A DNA stretch of 64,000 bases from Bacillota bacterium (GCA_023416585.1 JAEZHM010000088.1:1-64000); one strand, 5' to 3'. Counted from the stretch's first letter, positions 27,833 through 36,863 are shown. The notes: generated by a model not told the origin, from the letters alone. Made by a program: numbers and translations.

Positions 27833-27867
27833 TATCTTGAAAGAACACAGCGGAAGGAAGCATATCC

Positions 27868-29172
27868 ATGCCTGAGAATATTGAAACCTTCACCTTTATG
27901 TTTCATAAAGACCAGGAGCGCACATACTTACGCATTCCCATCCAGGCAGGGGCGGATATGGAGTCGCTTACTGTTTCCTATGACTATCAGCGCCGCCGCC
28001 GTGTGGAGGAAGGCCCTCATAGGGAGCGCCTTTTGGAAGTGAACATCATCGACCTGGCGCTGGAGGACCCGGACCACAAGCTTATCGGGGCTTCCGGTTC
28101 CGAGCGGAAAACCATCAGCATACACGAAAATTATGCCACGCCGGGGTACAGACCTTCTCCCATCTCGGCAGGTACCTGGTATGTGGTATTGGGTTTGTAC
28201 CTGATTGAGGAGGGCGGCTGCGCCGTGACCCTCACAGTCTCGCAAACGAAGAAGGAGACGGTTCTTTTAAAGGGCGATACCCATTTGCATACCAGCCATT
28301 CCGACGGCTGGTATTCCTTAGAGGAGACCATTGCGCGGGCGCGCCAGGACCGGCTGGACTATATCTTCCTTACGGACCACAACTGCATGACGTCCAACGC
28401 ATTTTTGCCCTGTTATCCGGATTTGACGGTGCTCCCCGGCGTGGAAATGACCTACTACGACGGTCATTACAATCTGCTTGGTTTGGAAAGGCCTGTGAAA
28501 ACCTTTTTTGCCAACGGCCGGGAGGAAGTGCTGGCCATCATGCGGGAGGGGAGACAAAGCGGGGCGCTGGCTTCCGTCAACCACCCCATGGACGGCCCCT
28601 GCGGCTGGAAGTTCGGCCTTGATGAAGATGTACCCGCTGACATGATGGAGATCTGGAACGGGCCTTTCACCCCCGAGAACGCAGCCGCTATCCGCCTATG
28701 GCACAACGAACTGTGCAAGGGGCGCCATCTTCCCGCCATCGGAGGCAGCGATGCCCACCGGGGTGAGCTTTTCCGGCAGATGGCCACCCCCGCCACCTTT
28801 TTATACAGCCGTTCACGAAGCAAAAGCGATATCCTGGATGCGTTGAAATATGGCCATGCCTTTGTAGGCATGACCCCTGACGCGCCCCGCCTTGACATGC
28901 AATTGGGTTCTGCCCGCATGGGGGACACAGTCGGCCGCAAGGACGGAGAAATGCTTCAAATTATGCTTTCAAATATACACGCCGGCGATGAGGTCAGGCT
29001 GTACAATGAAGCCGGGCTCGTCTGGAAGGAAGTGCCGGGCAGCTTCGCCCGCTTTGATGTTGAGAAGCCGGTAAGCGGAAGCCTGTTCATGCGCACAGAA
29101 GTCTGGCGGCCGCTGCCCGGCATCGGCATGACGCTGGCCAGCATCGGGAACCCGGTCTATTTGACTGAATGA
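27868..29172 (+). CDS. PHP-domain metallohydrolase (CehA/McbA family)
   Basis: 434 residues. An N-terminal beta domain of about 130 residues precedes the PHP core: GDTHLHTSHSDGW (first metal ligands), IFLTDHNCMTSN, LPGVEMTYYDGHYNLLG, SVNHPMDGP and IGGSDAHRGE, all keeping the metal-binding His and Asp residues. No signal peptide, so cytoplasmic. CehA/McbA relatives hydrolyse esters and phosphodiesters. Being last in a sugar importer operon, its substrate is probably a phosphodiester or ester of the imported compound. Start has GGAAGGAAG upstream. Confidence 0.85.
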   Translation: MPENIETFTFMFHKDQERTYLRIPIQAGADMESLTVSYDYQRRRRVEEGPHRERLLEVNIIDLALEDPDHKLIGASGSERKTISIHENYATPGYRPSPISAGTWYVVLGLYLIEEGGCAVTLTVSQTKKETVLLKGDTHLHTSHSDGWYSLEETIARARQDRLDYIFLTDHNCMTSNAFLPCYPDLTVLPGVEMTYYDGHYNLLGLERPVKTFFANGREEVLAIMREGRQSGALASVNHPMDGPCGWKFGLDEDVPADMMEIWNGPFTPENAAAIRLWHNELCKGRHLPAIGGSDAHRGELFRQMATPATFLYSRSRSKSDILDALKYGHAFVGMTPDAPRLDMQLGSARMGDTVGRKDGEMLQIMLSNIHAGDEVRLYNEAGLVWKEVPGSFARFDVEKPVSGSLFMRTEVWRPLPGIGMTLASIGNPVYLTE

Positions 29173-29188
29173 ATGATAACAGGCAAGC

Positions 29189-29228
29189 AAAGGGCTGTCC
29201 GGAATGGGGCAGCCCTTTGCTTTCTATT
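29189..29228 (+). terminator. Terminator of the first ABC importer operon
   Basis: AAAGGGCTG and CAGCCCTTT pair across a 12-base loop, followed by GCTTTCTATTTT, 17 bases after the PHP gene stop. Confidence 0.6.
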
Positions 29229-29399
29229 TTCCGTTTCATATAAAGCTGGCAGTGCTTTTTTTGCCCTGCGAACATATTCTTGCGCAACGCATAATCTCAT
29301 AATGGGACCACATTTGGATATACCGGCAGGCACTTGACCTGCGTATGTAAAGAATGCTACCGCATGAACACATCCGCAAAAGCAAAGGGGATTTACTGT

Positions 29400-30179
29400 A
29401 TGTCTATCAGAAGAAATGATTTTTTCGACGTCGAACAGGAATCAGAGTTCTCTTCCGAAGAATTCCATGATTGCTGCAGGAGACATGATCGTTGCAGGGA
29501 GCATGACCGTTGCAGGGAGCATGACCGCTGCAGGGAGCGTGACCGTTGCAGGAAGCATGATCCTTGCAGGCCGCGAATTGAAATGTTTATTGATGACGAT
29601 GACCGCTGCCGTTTCGAAAGAGAATCAGATGAAGATGACCGCTGCCGTTTCGAAAGAGAGTCAGACGAAGATGACCGCTGCCGTTTCGAAAGAGAGTCAG
29701 ACAATGACCGCTGCCGTGTCGAAAGAGAGTCATGCGACGATGACCGCCGCCGTCACGAAAGAGAGTCATTCGACGAAGACCGCCGTCGTCACGAAAGAGA
29801 GTCAGCCAACAACGATTGGAGGCAGGAAAACATGTCAGATGTAAATTGCAAACCAAATAATCAAATGCCATTAACTCATACGCACGAAGTGCTTGGAAGC
29901 GTGGAAATCGCCGAGCGTGTGGAAGATCCCCATAACCACCGTTGGGCCACCATATCAGGTCAGGCAATCCCCTGCGGCGTTAACGACCACTTCCATGAGG
30001 TGAGAACCCGTACGGACTTTTACGAGGATCATTTCCATGAGATCTGTGTAAAGACTGGCGGTATGATCTGGGTGGGCGACCGGCATGTTCATTTCCTGAT
30101 GGGAACGACAACGGTGGCAGAAAACCATCAGCATGATTTCAGAGGCGCCACCATGATTGATGATCAAATCGGCAGCTGA
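29400..30179 (+). CDS. Tandem-repeat protein with C-terminal YmaF-like domain
   Basis: 259 residues from the ATG at 29400 (AAAGGGG about 9 bases upstream). Residues 20-55 are five six-residue units of type (H/R)DRCRE. Residues 60-140 are six to seven 12-residue units of type DDRCRFERESDE that drift to EDRRRHERES. The last 100 residues are a YmaF-like domain with many paired histidines (THTHEVLG, PHNHRWA, DHFHEVR, DHFHEIC, RHVHFLMG, NHQHDF). Histidine pairs suggest metal binding. No signal peptide. YmaF-type proteins are of unknown function; a spore or surface structural role is my inference from the repeats. Confidence 0.75.
   Translation: MSIRRNDFFDVEQESEFSSEEFHDCCRRHDRCREHDRCREHDRCRERDRCRKHDPCRPRIEMFIDDDDRCRFERESDEDDRCRFERESDEDDRCRFERESDNDRCRVERESCDDDRRRHERESFDEDRRRHERESANNDWRQENMSDVNCKPNNQMPLTHTHEVLGSVEIAERVEDPHNHRWATISGQAIPCGVNDHFHEVRTRTDFYEDHFHEICVKTGGMIWVGDRHVHFLMGTTTVAENHQHDFRGATMIDDQIGS
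29598..29822 (+). repeat. 36-bp in-frame tandem repeats
   Basis: Units start with GATGACCGCTGCCGTTTCGA at about 29598, 29634 and 29670 and then decay. A separate 18-bp array (CATGACCGTTGCAGGGAG type) lies at about 29485-29575. Both periods are multiples of three. Confidence 0.8.
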
Positions 30180-30215
30180 TCAGGAAAGCACGTAATTCCT
30201 CACCTAAATTCTCTG

Positions 30216-30245
30216 GAGTGTTTGCTTGAGCAAACACTCTTTATG
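30216..30245 (+). terminator. Terminator after the YmaF-domain gene
   Basis: GAGTGTTTGC and GCAAACACTC flank a TTGA loop, followed by TTTATGTTT, 37 bases after the stop. Confidence 0.7.
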
Positions 30246-30279
30246 TTTGAAAAAGGAGGAACCGGCGCGAATTTGATTT

Positions 30280-30507
30280 TTACATAGCGGTCTCTTTGTA
30301 CTTTTCCATATACTTCTTTTCAGTATCCGGCGACCAGAATCCGCCCCGTTCCCACTCCGCCTGCTTTTGCAAAATGGCCTGGTATTGGCTTTCCAGCTCA
30401 TCCCGCATAATATTGGAAACCTTGGAATTCTTTCTGTGGTTTTCCACGTCGTTTTTCAGGTTTTCAAGGGCCGCCATCTGCATGTTTTTGAATTGCTCCC
30501 TGGTCAT
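30280..30507 (-). CDS. 75-residue protein of the NHEJ operon
   Basis: Starts at the ATG at 30507 with GAAAGGGA about 10 bases upstream, 23 bases after the ligase stop, on the same strand. The sequence (MTREQFKNMQMAALENLKND, then a charged helical stretch with RDELESQYQAILQKQAEWER, ending SPDTEKKYMEKYKE) is predicted almost all helical and charged. I do not recognise a family. Position suggests a role or co-expression with ku and ligase. Confidence 0.65.
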   Translation of the reverse strand: MTREQFKNMQMAALENLKNDVENHRKNSKVSNIMRDELESQYQAILQKQAEWERGGFWSPDTEKKYMEKYKETAM

Positions 30508-30530
30508 ATATCCCGTCCCTTTCTTTTTCG

Positions 30531-31439
30531 TTACGACAGCACGCCCGTTCTGAACCCCTTGAACACCGGCTGGCGCATGCTGCCTTTGCTTGTCCGTTTC
30601 ATATACTTCACCGTGCAAAGGGGCATAGAATCAAACCACACGGCGCCCTCGTTTCCCGGCGGAATAGCGCCGAATGGGCAGCGGGGGCTGGTATCCATTT
30701 TCCGAACCGCATCCCTGGATACCCCCAGCGTTACATGCCCCTCGTATGTAAGCCCGCCTTCCGCCTCCCGGCCCAGCACAAGGCTTAGGAGCGGACCATC
30801 CTTGGGTATGTACCCGGCGGCGATAAAATCCTCTTCCTGCATGTATTTGATCTTGACCCAGTCCTTCGTCCGTTTGCCGGGATAGTACAGGCTGCCGGCC
30901 TTTTTGGCCACGATTCCTTCCAGACCCATGCTTTCCGCCAGGTGGTACAGCATGGCGCCCTGTCCCGCGATCACCCGCGATACGGCCAGCTGACCATTTT
31001 CCCTAACCGCCTCACCAAGCAGTTGCTTGCGCTGCGTAAGCGGCATCCCGTACAACTCCCGCTCTTTATAATAGAGAATGTCAAACGCCACATAGGTTAC
31101 GGGGTCCATTTCCGCCGCTAGGCGTATTTTGAAAGCGTCCGACATAAGCGACCTGCGCTGCAATTTCTCAAAATCCGGCTTTCCGCCAGCCATGACCACA
31201 AGCTCTCCGTCCAGGATCACATTCCCGCCCACCTGATTGCATAGGCCTGCAAGCTCCGGATACAGATTCAGCAGCGCGATATTTTCCTTGTTCCGAAGGT
31301 CGGTAACGCCCGTTCCAAGATAGGCAAGGCACCTTATGCCGTCCATTTTCAGCTCAAACAGATAGTCCGGGCTGTCAAAGGGCTCCTTTTCTTCCGTCAA
31401 AAGCATGGGGCTTGCGCTTTTAGATTCAAATATATCCAT
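30531..31439 (-). CDS. ligD: ATP-dependent DNA ligase (LigD ligase-domain type)
   Basis: 302 residues from the ATG at 31439, one base after the ku stop. The nucleotidyltransferase motif I is FELKMDGIRCLAY with the adenylated lysine in K-x-D-G. Motifs ILDGELVV, TYVAFDILYY, EGIVAKK and WVKIKY (motif V) follow in order, then an OB-fold C-terminal domain. It lacks the polymerase and phosphoesterase domains of mycobacterial LigD, so it is a ligase-only NHEJ enzyme. A separate primase-polymerase might exist elsewhere. It joins double-strand ends held by Ku. Confidence 0.92.
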   Translation of the reverse strand: MDIFESKSASPMLLTEEKEPFDSPDYLFELKMDGIRCLAYLGTGVTDLRNKENIALLNLYPELAGLCNQVGGNVILDGELVVMAGGKPDFEKLQRRSLMSDAFKIRLAAEMDPVTYVAFDILYYKERELYGMPLTQRKQLLGEAVRENGQLAVSRVIAGQGAMLYHLAESMGLEGIVAKKAGSLYYPGKRTKDWVKIKYMQEEDFIAAGYIPKDGPLLSLVLGREAEGGLTYEGHVTLGVSRDAVRKMDTSPRCPFGAIPPGNEGAVWFDSMPLCTVKYMKRTSKGSMRQPVFKGFRTGVLS

Positions 31440-31440
31440 A

Positions 31441-32355
31441 CTATCTTCTAAAGGACGGCGGCGGATTTGCCTGCGGCGGCACAAACGGAATCGGCGGTAT
31501 GAAAGGAGGCTGCTCATTCGATGCAGGCTGCTGCGGCTGAGCGTTCGGCGCCGGCCTAGTAAACGGTGCTTCCTGTTCCTTTTGCGGCTCGCGCAGGCCG
31601 CCCATCTGCTGAAGTGACCGCTTAAGCGCATCCATCAGATCTGCCGCGCCCATTGCATTCTCCCTGGGCTCCACGGCTTCCAAACCCTGTACTTTCAGGA
31701 GTATGGCGTCGTGCAGCTTTTCCGTGTAGGTATCGCGGTACTGGTCTGGCTGATAGGTTCCTTTCATGGTCGCAATCATCTGCCTTGCCATCATAAGCTC
31801 CGCGTCGTTTACATCCAATCTGCCCACCGGCTGTGGAACAGGCTTCACCTCATCCATGAAATACAGCGTTTCCATCAGCAGGCTTCCGTTCCCCATGGGC
31901 GTAATGGTCAGCATCGTTTCGCTGGTTCCCATCACCGTGCGCGCCACAGCCATTACATTTTCCTGCGCCATGGCTGCGTGCAAAAGAGCATAGGCCTTGT
32001 CGCTGCCATCCGGCGTCATATAATACGTTTTATCGAAAAAGACAGGGTTGATGGAATCATGCGGTACAAACTGCAGGATGCTGATTGCCTTGTCCTTTGC
32101 CGATTTCATTTTCTCCAGCTCATCGTCGCTGAGCACAACATACTTCCCCGGTTCATACTGGTACCCTTTTACAATTTCATCTGAAGATACTTCCTGGCCG
32201 GTATCCTCCCGCACCTTCTTGTACCGGATGCGGGCATGGCTGTCCTTGTGAAGCTGATTGAAGCTCGTTCGGCCTTCCGTTACCGTGGTGTAAAGATTGA
32301 CCGGTATATAGACAAGGCCAAATTGTATGGCTCCCTTTCTTGAAATGGACGGCAT
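31441..32355 (-). CDS. ku: Ku protein, bacterial non-homologous end joining
   Basis: 304 residues from the ATG at 32355 (GGGAGG eight bases upstream). The bacterial Ku core is clear: SISRKGAIQFGLVYIPVNLY at the N-terminus, IRYKKVREDTGQEVSSDEIVKGYQY, FFDKTYYMTPD and the Y-R-D segment YQPDQYRDTYTEKL. A proline- and glutamine-rich tail of about 60 residues ends the protein, in place of the lysine-rich tail of some homologues. First gene of the ku-ligase-75-aa operon. It binds DNA ends as a homodimer ring. Confidence 0.95.
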   Translation of the reverse strand: MPSISRKGAIQFGLVYIPVNLYTTVTEGRTSFNQLHKDSHARIRYKKVREDTGQEVSSDEIVKGYQYEPGKYVVLSDDELEKMKSAKDKAISILQFVPHDSINPVFFDKTYYMTPDGSDKAYALLHAAMAQENVMAVARTVMGTSETMLTITPMGNGSLLMETLYFMDEVKPVPQPVGRLDVNDAELMMARQMIATMKGTYQPDQYRDTYTEKLHDAILLKVQGLEAVEPRENAMGAADLMDALKRSLQQMGGLREPQKEQEAPFTRPAPNAQPQQPASNEQPPFIPPIPFVPPQANPPPSFRR

Positions 32356-32569
32356 AGTAAAACCTCCCGCATTTTTTGTTAGTTTGCGTGTTGTCTGAAC
32401 TTTTAGGCAGGAAGAAACAGGCCGGAAAGCCAAAGTTTCTATATCAGTTGGCCGGCCGGTATACTTTTCGACAAAGGTTCTCCTTATTCGCTGTTTACAA
32501 GACGGGCTAAAGTGTATATGATAACCGGGTCATATATCACACCAATAAATGATTAGAAAGGGTTAATAA

Positions 32570-32731
32570 ATGAACAGCCTTCAAAAAAGCACGGCCTGCC
32601 TGAGTCTTCGAAAACGTCTGGAAAATGCCTATGATCAAAACCGCTTGAAGGAAGCCATAGCACTTGGCGATATCATGGATATGATGCAATGCCTAATGGT
32701 CATAAAAGAGCAGGAGGAGGCCGTCAGCTAA
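32570..32731 (+). CDS. 53-residue small protein, possibly Spo0E-like
   Basis: ATG at 32570 with AAAGGG seven bases upstream, ending TAA at 32731. The product is two predicted helices: STACLSLRKRLENAYDQN and then LKEAIALGDIMDMMQCLMV. Length and helix-turn-helix hairpin recall Spo0E-type aspartyl-phosphate phosphatases, but the S-x-x-x-D signature appears as G-D-I-M-D, so the assignment is weak. It is divergent from ku and close to a GC-rich hairpin at about 32808-32841. Confidence 0.45.
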   Translation: MNSLQKSTACLSLRKRLENAYDQNRLKEAIALGDIMDMMQCLMVIKEQEEAVS

Positions 32732-32854
32732 GCAGAAATACCCAACTGCCACAATTGAAAAATACTTATATTTATTTTGAAATCAACCTTTATGCAAAAT
32801 ACCCCCCCCGCAGGATGGATGCCTCCGGGGGGGTTACCAATATGGCAGCCTCTA

Positions 32855-34228
32855 TTACTTTTTACCCAAATTCGACCTGTTGCTGCTGTTCTCCCCGGGC
32901 CTGAAGGACCAATAGACCACATTGTTTTCAGGGGTCATGCCTTGGGCGGTGTACAGTTCCTGCAAGGTTACCATCATATAACCGTGGGCCTCAAAGTATT
33001 CCGCAATCAGCGGCACGGCATCGTACAGATGGTTGCCCGTGTCATGGCAGAGGATGATATCGTAATCCTTCACATTCTCGCGGATGGAATAGAGGATTCT
33101 TTGAGGGCTCTTGCCTGTATAATCAAAGGTATCCAGGCTCCATTGAATGATGGGAATGGGCATGTTGCTTTCCACCCACGGCGGATATGTTCCGCCGGGT
33201 GCGCGGAAGAACGCGGCCTTTTCGCCCACCAGCGATAGTGTAAGCTCGTCGGACATATCAATTTCCTGCAGCCGGCGCTTTGCCGTTTTGTAGGTATAGC
33301 CGCTCCAATGGTTGAAGGTGTGCGTGCCGAAGGAATGGTTCTGGTTCATTTCCTTTATAAATACGTCTCCATATGTGCTTAGCTGTTTGCCCGCAATGAA
33401 ATAGGTCACCCGCGCGCCGGCCTTCCTGAAGGCGTCCAGCGCATAGGAGGAAGGATAGTCTTTGGGCCCGTCGTCGCAGGTGATGGCTACCATCTTAAAG
33501 CGGCTGTTGTCTGTCGCCTCAGCGCCTGTTTGTGTCATCATGCCTTGAAACTCAGGGTAGTAGAAGCGGACATGAATGAGGTTCGTTTTGCCCTCGAAAA
33601 TGTCGCCAGCGGGATAATGAAGGGTCAGCTCCATGCCGCTTAAGGTAAAGTCCGCCTTTTTCAGGGCTTCGCGCTCACTGAGGGCCGCAATGGCCTCCTC
33701 ATCGCGCTTTTTGCCGGGATACACCGATTCCAACTGCTTAAGGACGCCGTTTTCCAAAATATCCCATGCGGGGCTTTCCTCGCCAAACAAATCCGTTAGC
33801 AAAATGCGCTTTCCAGTGGAAAGATCATAGGTGCGCGTGGTCATAAGTATGGAAAGCTGCTCCCTGTAATACACGTTCCGGGCCTGGATCATGGTGCTTA
33901 AGAACCTTAATCCGGTACGGTAGTAAATAACATTCACATCCACCCTGCTGTTCCGGCTGCCTTTCTTTTTGGCGTCGGCCCGCAAGGTGGGGGAAAGCTG
34001 TTCGTCAAAACCGTCCACAATGGATTTTATGTCATCATTCACGTCTTTGTTGGTGGTCTTCAAATATTCCTTGTACACAAAGGAACGGTTATCGTCGATT
34101 TTCCGCTCCGTGCTTTCCACAGCTACAGCAAATATCTTCGGCATGGCTTTGTATTTTTCCTCAGCCGCCGCCATAGACAAAGAAAAGCATAACAGCGCGG
34201 CCATCACGGCTGCCATGAACCGTCTCAT
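32855..34228 (-). CDS. Secreted polysaccharide deacetylase, PdaC-like
   Basis: 457 residues with a signal peptide (MRRFMAAVMAALLCFSLSMAAAEE, no lipobox). An N-terminal DUF4163/DUF3298-like region (about 30-235) precedes a NodB/CE4 domain: AITCDDGPKD (usual TFDDGP), FGTHTFNHWSG for the metal His pair, FFRAPGG and IILCHDTG. The first motif has Cys where Phe is usual, but both Asp residues remain. B. subtilis PdaC has the same order. Likely deacetylates peptidoglycan sugars outside the cell, giving lysozyme resistance. It stands alone. Confidence 0.88.
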   Translation of the reverse strand: MRRFMAAVMAALLCFSLSMAAAEEKYKAMPKIFAVAVESTERKIDDNRSFVYKEYLKTTNKDVNDDIKSIVDGFDEQLSPTLRADAKKKGSRNSRVDVNVIYYRTGLRFLSTMIQARNVYYREQLSILMTTRTYDLSTGKRILLTDLFGEESPAWDILENGVLKQLESVYPGKKRDEEAIAALSEREALKKADFTLSGMELTLHYPAGDIFEGKTNLIHVRFYYPEFQGMMTQTGAEATDNSRFKMVAITCDDGPKDYPSSYALDAFRKAGARVTYFIAGKQLSTYGDVFIKEMNQNHSFGTHTFNHWSGYTYKTAKRRLQEIDMSDELTLSLVGEKAAFFRAPGGTYPPWVESNMPIPIIQWSLDTFDYTGKSPQRILYSIRENVKDYDIILCHDTGNHLYDAVPLIAEYFEAHGYMMVTLQELYTAQGMTPENNVVYWSFRPGENSSNRSNLGKK

Positions 34229-34530
34229 CCTGTAATCCTCCTGCTGTGCTAATTATCATGGAAGAATTCAAGGAATTCATCTGGAAGATTCCTGCCATTT
34301 TTATACCATGTTTTTACATTATAGCTTGACGGTTTATACGATTTCAAGCAGTTTGCATAATGTAATAAAATTGTAAAAGACTTGAAAATGGCGGCGATGA
34401 AGCGTGGGAGGGTTACGGTTTGACATCCTGCAGGCTGGGTGTTAATATTTTTGTAAGGCGGCTTTAGTTTACTGGTCAGCATTATTCTTTAGAATGCATT
34501 CAGGTGCACGAAAGATTGGGAGTGACAGCT
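34229..34530. other. Intergenic region with a sigma-A type promoter
   Basis: Divergent spacer. TTGACA at 34420-34425 and TAATAT at 34443-34448 are 17 bases apart, reading toward the gene at 34531. The remaining stretch is A+T-rich with no supported frame. Confidence 0.55.
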
Positions 34531-35094
34531 ATGAAAAAGTACACTACTTTGATATCCATATTGAATCAGTGGCTGATGTTCTTGAATGACGACCTGTTTG
34601 ATGAAATTGATCACATGTATACCACACTTGAAAAGGAAACCAAGGACGAACTTAAATCCGGTGCTTTGATCGATGCGGATATTCATTTCAGCAATATGGT
34701 AAAGCAGACCGTTGAGAATATTTGGGACGACCTGGGCCAGATTTTTGACCGAACGAATATGATGATAGGAAAGGGAGAATGGGATTCGCTTGAGGGATAT
34801 ATCAGCAGACATATAGAGCACCTGGGCGACAAGTATCTGAAAAAAAGGGAGTCCTTTATGAAGTCTTACAACATGCCGGCACAGCCGTACTATCTGAAAA
34901 GCGGGCTGTGCTTTGAACATGTGGACAATTACAGGCAGCGGTTGAAAAAGCGCAACCTGTACAGAAGAAAACTGGCTGAGTCGCTTTATGATATCGGGAA
35001 CCAATCGATTGATAAGAGCAATTATGTGATTACTCTTGTTGCCTTGCTGATATCATTGATATCCTTGCTTATCAGCATAACCGCCATACTTTGA
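34531..35094 (+). CDS. Tail-anchored helical protein of unknown function
   Basis: 187 residues from the ATG at 34531 with GGGAGTG upstream. It is mostly charged helix (LNQWLMFLNDDLFDEIDHMYTT; FDRTNMMIGKGEWDSLEGYI), with a long basic stretch RQRLKKRNLYRRKL followed by a C-terminal TM segment (YVITLVALLISLISLLISI). So the bulk would be cytoplasmic and the C-terminus membrane-inserted. No family recognised. The stop is followed at once by a DnaQ-type gene, so the two are probably co-transcribed. Confidence 0.7.
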   Translation: MKKYTTLISILNQWLMFLNDDLFDEIDHMYTTLEKETKDELKSGALIDADIHFSNMVKQTVENIWDDLGQIFDRTNMMIGKGEWDSLEGYISRHIEHLGDKYLKKRESFMKSYNMPAQPYYLKSGLCFEHVDNYRQRLKKRNLYRRKLAESLYDIGNQSIDKSNYVITLVALLISLISLLISITAIL

Positions 35095-35099
35095 GCAGA

Positions 35100-35714
35100 A
35101 TGAGGATTAGCGTGATAGACACTCAAAAGGGAACCGGCAAGGGAAGAAGCTTGCTTCAACCGGTAATGGATTTTGTAGCGCTGGATGTGGAGACCACGGG
35201 CCTTAGCCCTTATACCGATAAGATGATAGAGATCGGGCTTGTCCGTGTCAGGAACGGTATGGAGCGGGAGTGCTATTCAACACTGATCCAGCCGGAAAGG
35301 CGTATCTCACCCCATATCACCGCTTTGACAGGCATTACAAATGCGATGCTTTCAGATGCGCCGGTCATTTCGGAAATATTGCCGGAAGTAATTGATTTTA
35401 TAGGCGGCGATATCATCGTCGGCCACAACGTGAATTTTGACATCGGCTTCATGCATGCCGCCTGCATGCATGCACTGCAATTTGGCTTTTCCAATGACTT
35501 TATCGATACCATGCGGCTGAGCAGGAAGTACTTCAGGGATTTGCCTAACCATAGGCTGGCTACGCTGGTTTGCGCATTCGGAATCGATCAGGGAAATGCG
35601 CACCGGGCACTGGCGGACGCGCAGGCGACCACTCGCTGCTATCTTCATATGTGCAGGAAGATTTTGGTAAAGGAAAAAGCCGCCGCGAAGGCAGCGGGAA
35701 GCATCGGTATATAA
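35100..35714 (+). CDS. DnaQ-like 3'-5' exonuclease
   Basis: About 204 residues. The DEDDh motifs are complete: ALDVETTGLSP (Exo I, D-x-E), HNVNFDIGFM (Exo II) and HRALADAQAT (Exo III, H-x4-D). This resembles the PolC-type proofreading domain as a free-standing protein. The start is ambiguous: TTG at 35091 would overlap the upstream stop (TTGA), ATG at 35100 is used here, and GTG at 35112 has GAGG six bases upstream. It would trim single-stranded DNA or RNA 3' ends. Confidence 0.85.
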   Translation: MRISVIDTQKGTGKGRSLLQPVMDFVALDVETTGLSPYTDKMIEIGLVRVRNGMERECYSTLIQPERRISPHITALTGITNAMLSDAPVISEILPEVIDFIGGDIIVGHNVNFDIGFMHAACMHALQFGFSNDFIDTMRLSRKYFRDLPNHRLATLVCAFGIDQGNAHRALADAQATTRCYLHMCRKILVKEKAAAKAAGSIGI

Positions 35715-35715
35715 T

Positions 35716-35752
35716 TATATCCGGGATGCAGGCGTGAACGGGATATATTTTT
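35716..35752 (+). terminator. Terminator after the exonuclease gene
   Basis: TATATCC and GGATATA arms about 18 bases apart, followed by TTTTT, directly after the stop. Confidence 0.5.
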
Positions 35753-35828
35753 GTGTATAATCTGACCGATCTGATGCGGCTGTTCCAGCTCGCATTTGCG
35801 TTTTTGTCGAATCCATCTTTGAATCTTT

Positions 35829-36560
35829 TCATTGCTCCCCATCTATCGAAATACGCACGCACCGCTTTGCCAACTTTAGTAATTCAGGATCAACCAACTC
35901 ATCCAGATCAGAAAACGTATTCCCGTCAATATGGTTTCCTGAAAGCGACTCATACCACGTAGCACTCAGGATATACCTGCCTATCCCCAGGGTGGCATGG
36001 TATGTGTCCTTATGCAACCGGTTTATCCCCAAGCGCAGCGCGTTCTGGAAAGCTGTGCCGCAGGGAATGACCGGAAGCCCGCCCAAATCCATGGCCGCCT
36101 TCTCATAGGCATCCTTCAGATCGCTGTACATATCGTACTGATCCCGGTAGCCAAGTTCTGCGGTCAGCCGCTCGCTTCCCTGCTCATAAGCCCAGGTTTG
36201 GTGTATGCGCTGCCCGGCCAGGGGAGCATGCTGCCTGATATAGTCAGACAGATGGCGCAGGTATGGCTGATACGTGCTGTAATCGACACTTAAATGGCTG
36301 GCTTGCTGCATGGTCACTACATCCCACGTATCGCTTTTCAGAGCCTCCCTTATGGAAACGAGGCTGCCGCCTTCCTGCCCATTCAGTTGGTATAGGTAAT
36401 CCCGCGCATCCTCGTTCAGATTGCTGTCGTGCCTTTGCAGGGAACAACCGCCGATATACAGGTTGACCGCTTTTATATAGAAGCCGTCCGCCTTTGCGAT
36501 CTGATGGAGATAACGCATAGCGTCCTGGGAAAAGCTGTTTCCGATCGCCAAAATGTTCAT
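35829..36560 (-). CDS. DUF4886 (SGNH-hydrolase-like) protein
   Basis: 243 residues. The start MNILAIGNSFSQDAMRYLHQIA carries the G-N-S-F-S block I of SGNH-type hydrolases, with IGGCSL as the Gly block and WDVVTMQQASH as the third. The C-terminal HKDTYHATLGIGRYI supplies the D-x-x-H-like pair typical of DUF4886. No signal peptide, so probably intracellular. Likely an esterase or carbohydrate deacylase. Start set by AAAGGAG eight bases upstream. Confidence 0.8.
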   Translation of the reverse strand: MNILAIGNSFSQDAMRYLHQIAKADGFYIKAVNLYIGGCSLQRHDSNLNEDARDYLYQLNGQEGGSLVSIREALKSDTWDVVTMQQASHLSVDYSTYQPYLRHLSDYIRQHAPLAGQRIHQTWAYEQGSERLTAELGYRDQYDMYSDLKDAYEKAAMDLGGLPVIPCGTAFQNALRLGINRLHKDTYHATLGIGRYILSATWYESLSGNHIDGNTFSDLDELVDPELLKLAKRCVRISIDGEQ

Positions 36561-36863
36561 ATACCCGCTCCTTTAACCTGCTTATCCTGTGATCATAAAT
36601 GCCTGCATCATTTCATCAGGATAACGGTGAATTCCTGCTTTTTGCTCTTAGCACCAGGATGTTCATTCTTAAATAATCTTGTATTCTACGAATGGCTGTC
36701 TTGGAAAGCAAAGAAAAAATCCAGAAAATTCAAGACAACATATCCTAAAAATGGTAAAATGCATATGGTGAAAATAAGCTGATCATGGTAGATCCGGATC
36801 ACGAAAAGCGGATGGGTGACGTTTGCATCCCGTGTAGCCATAAATCTGTTCAGGAGGCTGATT
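36561..36863. other. Intergenic stretch with a long-arm hairpin
   Basis: Divergent spacer between DUF4886 and DUF998 genes. TGTCTTG (about 36691) and CAAGACA (about 36732) could pair across 30 bases. Nothing else convincing. Confidence 0.3.

Noticed and set aside
29393..29704. Minus-strand serine/arginine-rich frame
   Set aside because: Antisense of the 18- and 36-bp repeat arrays.
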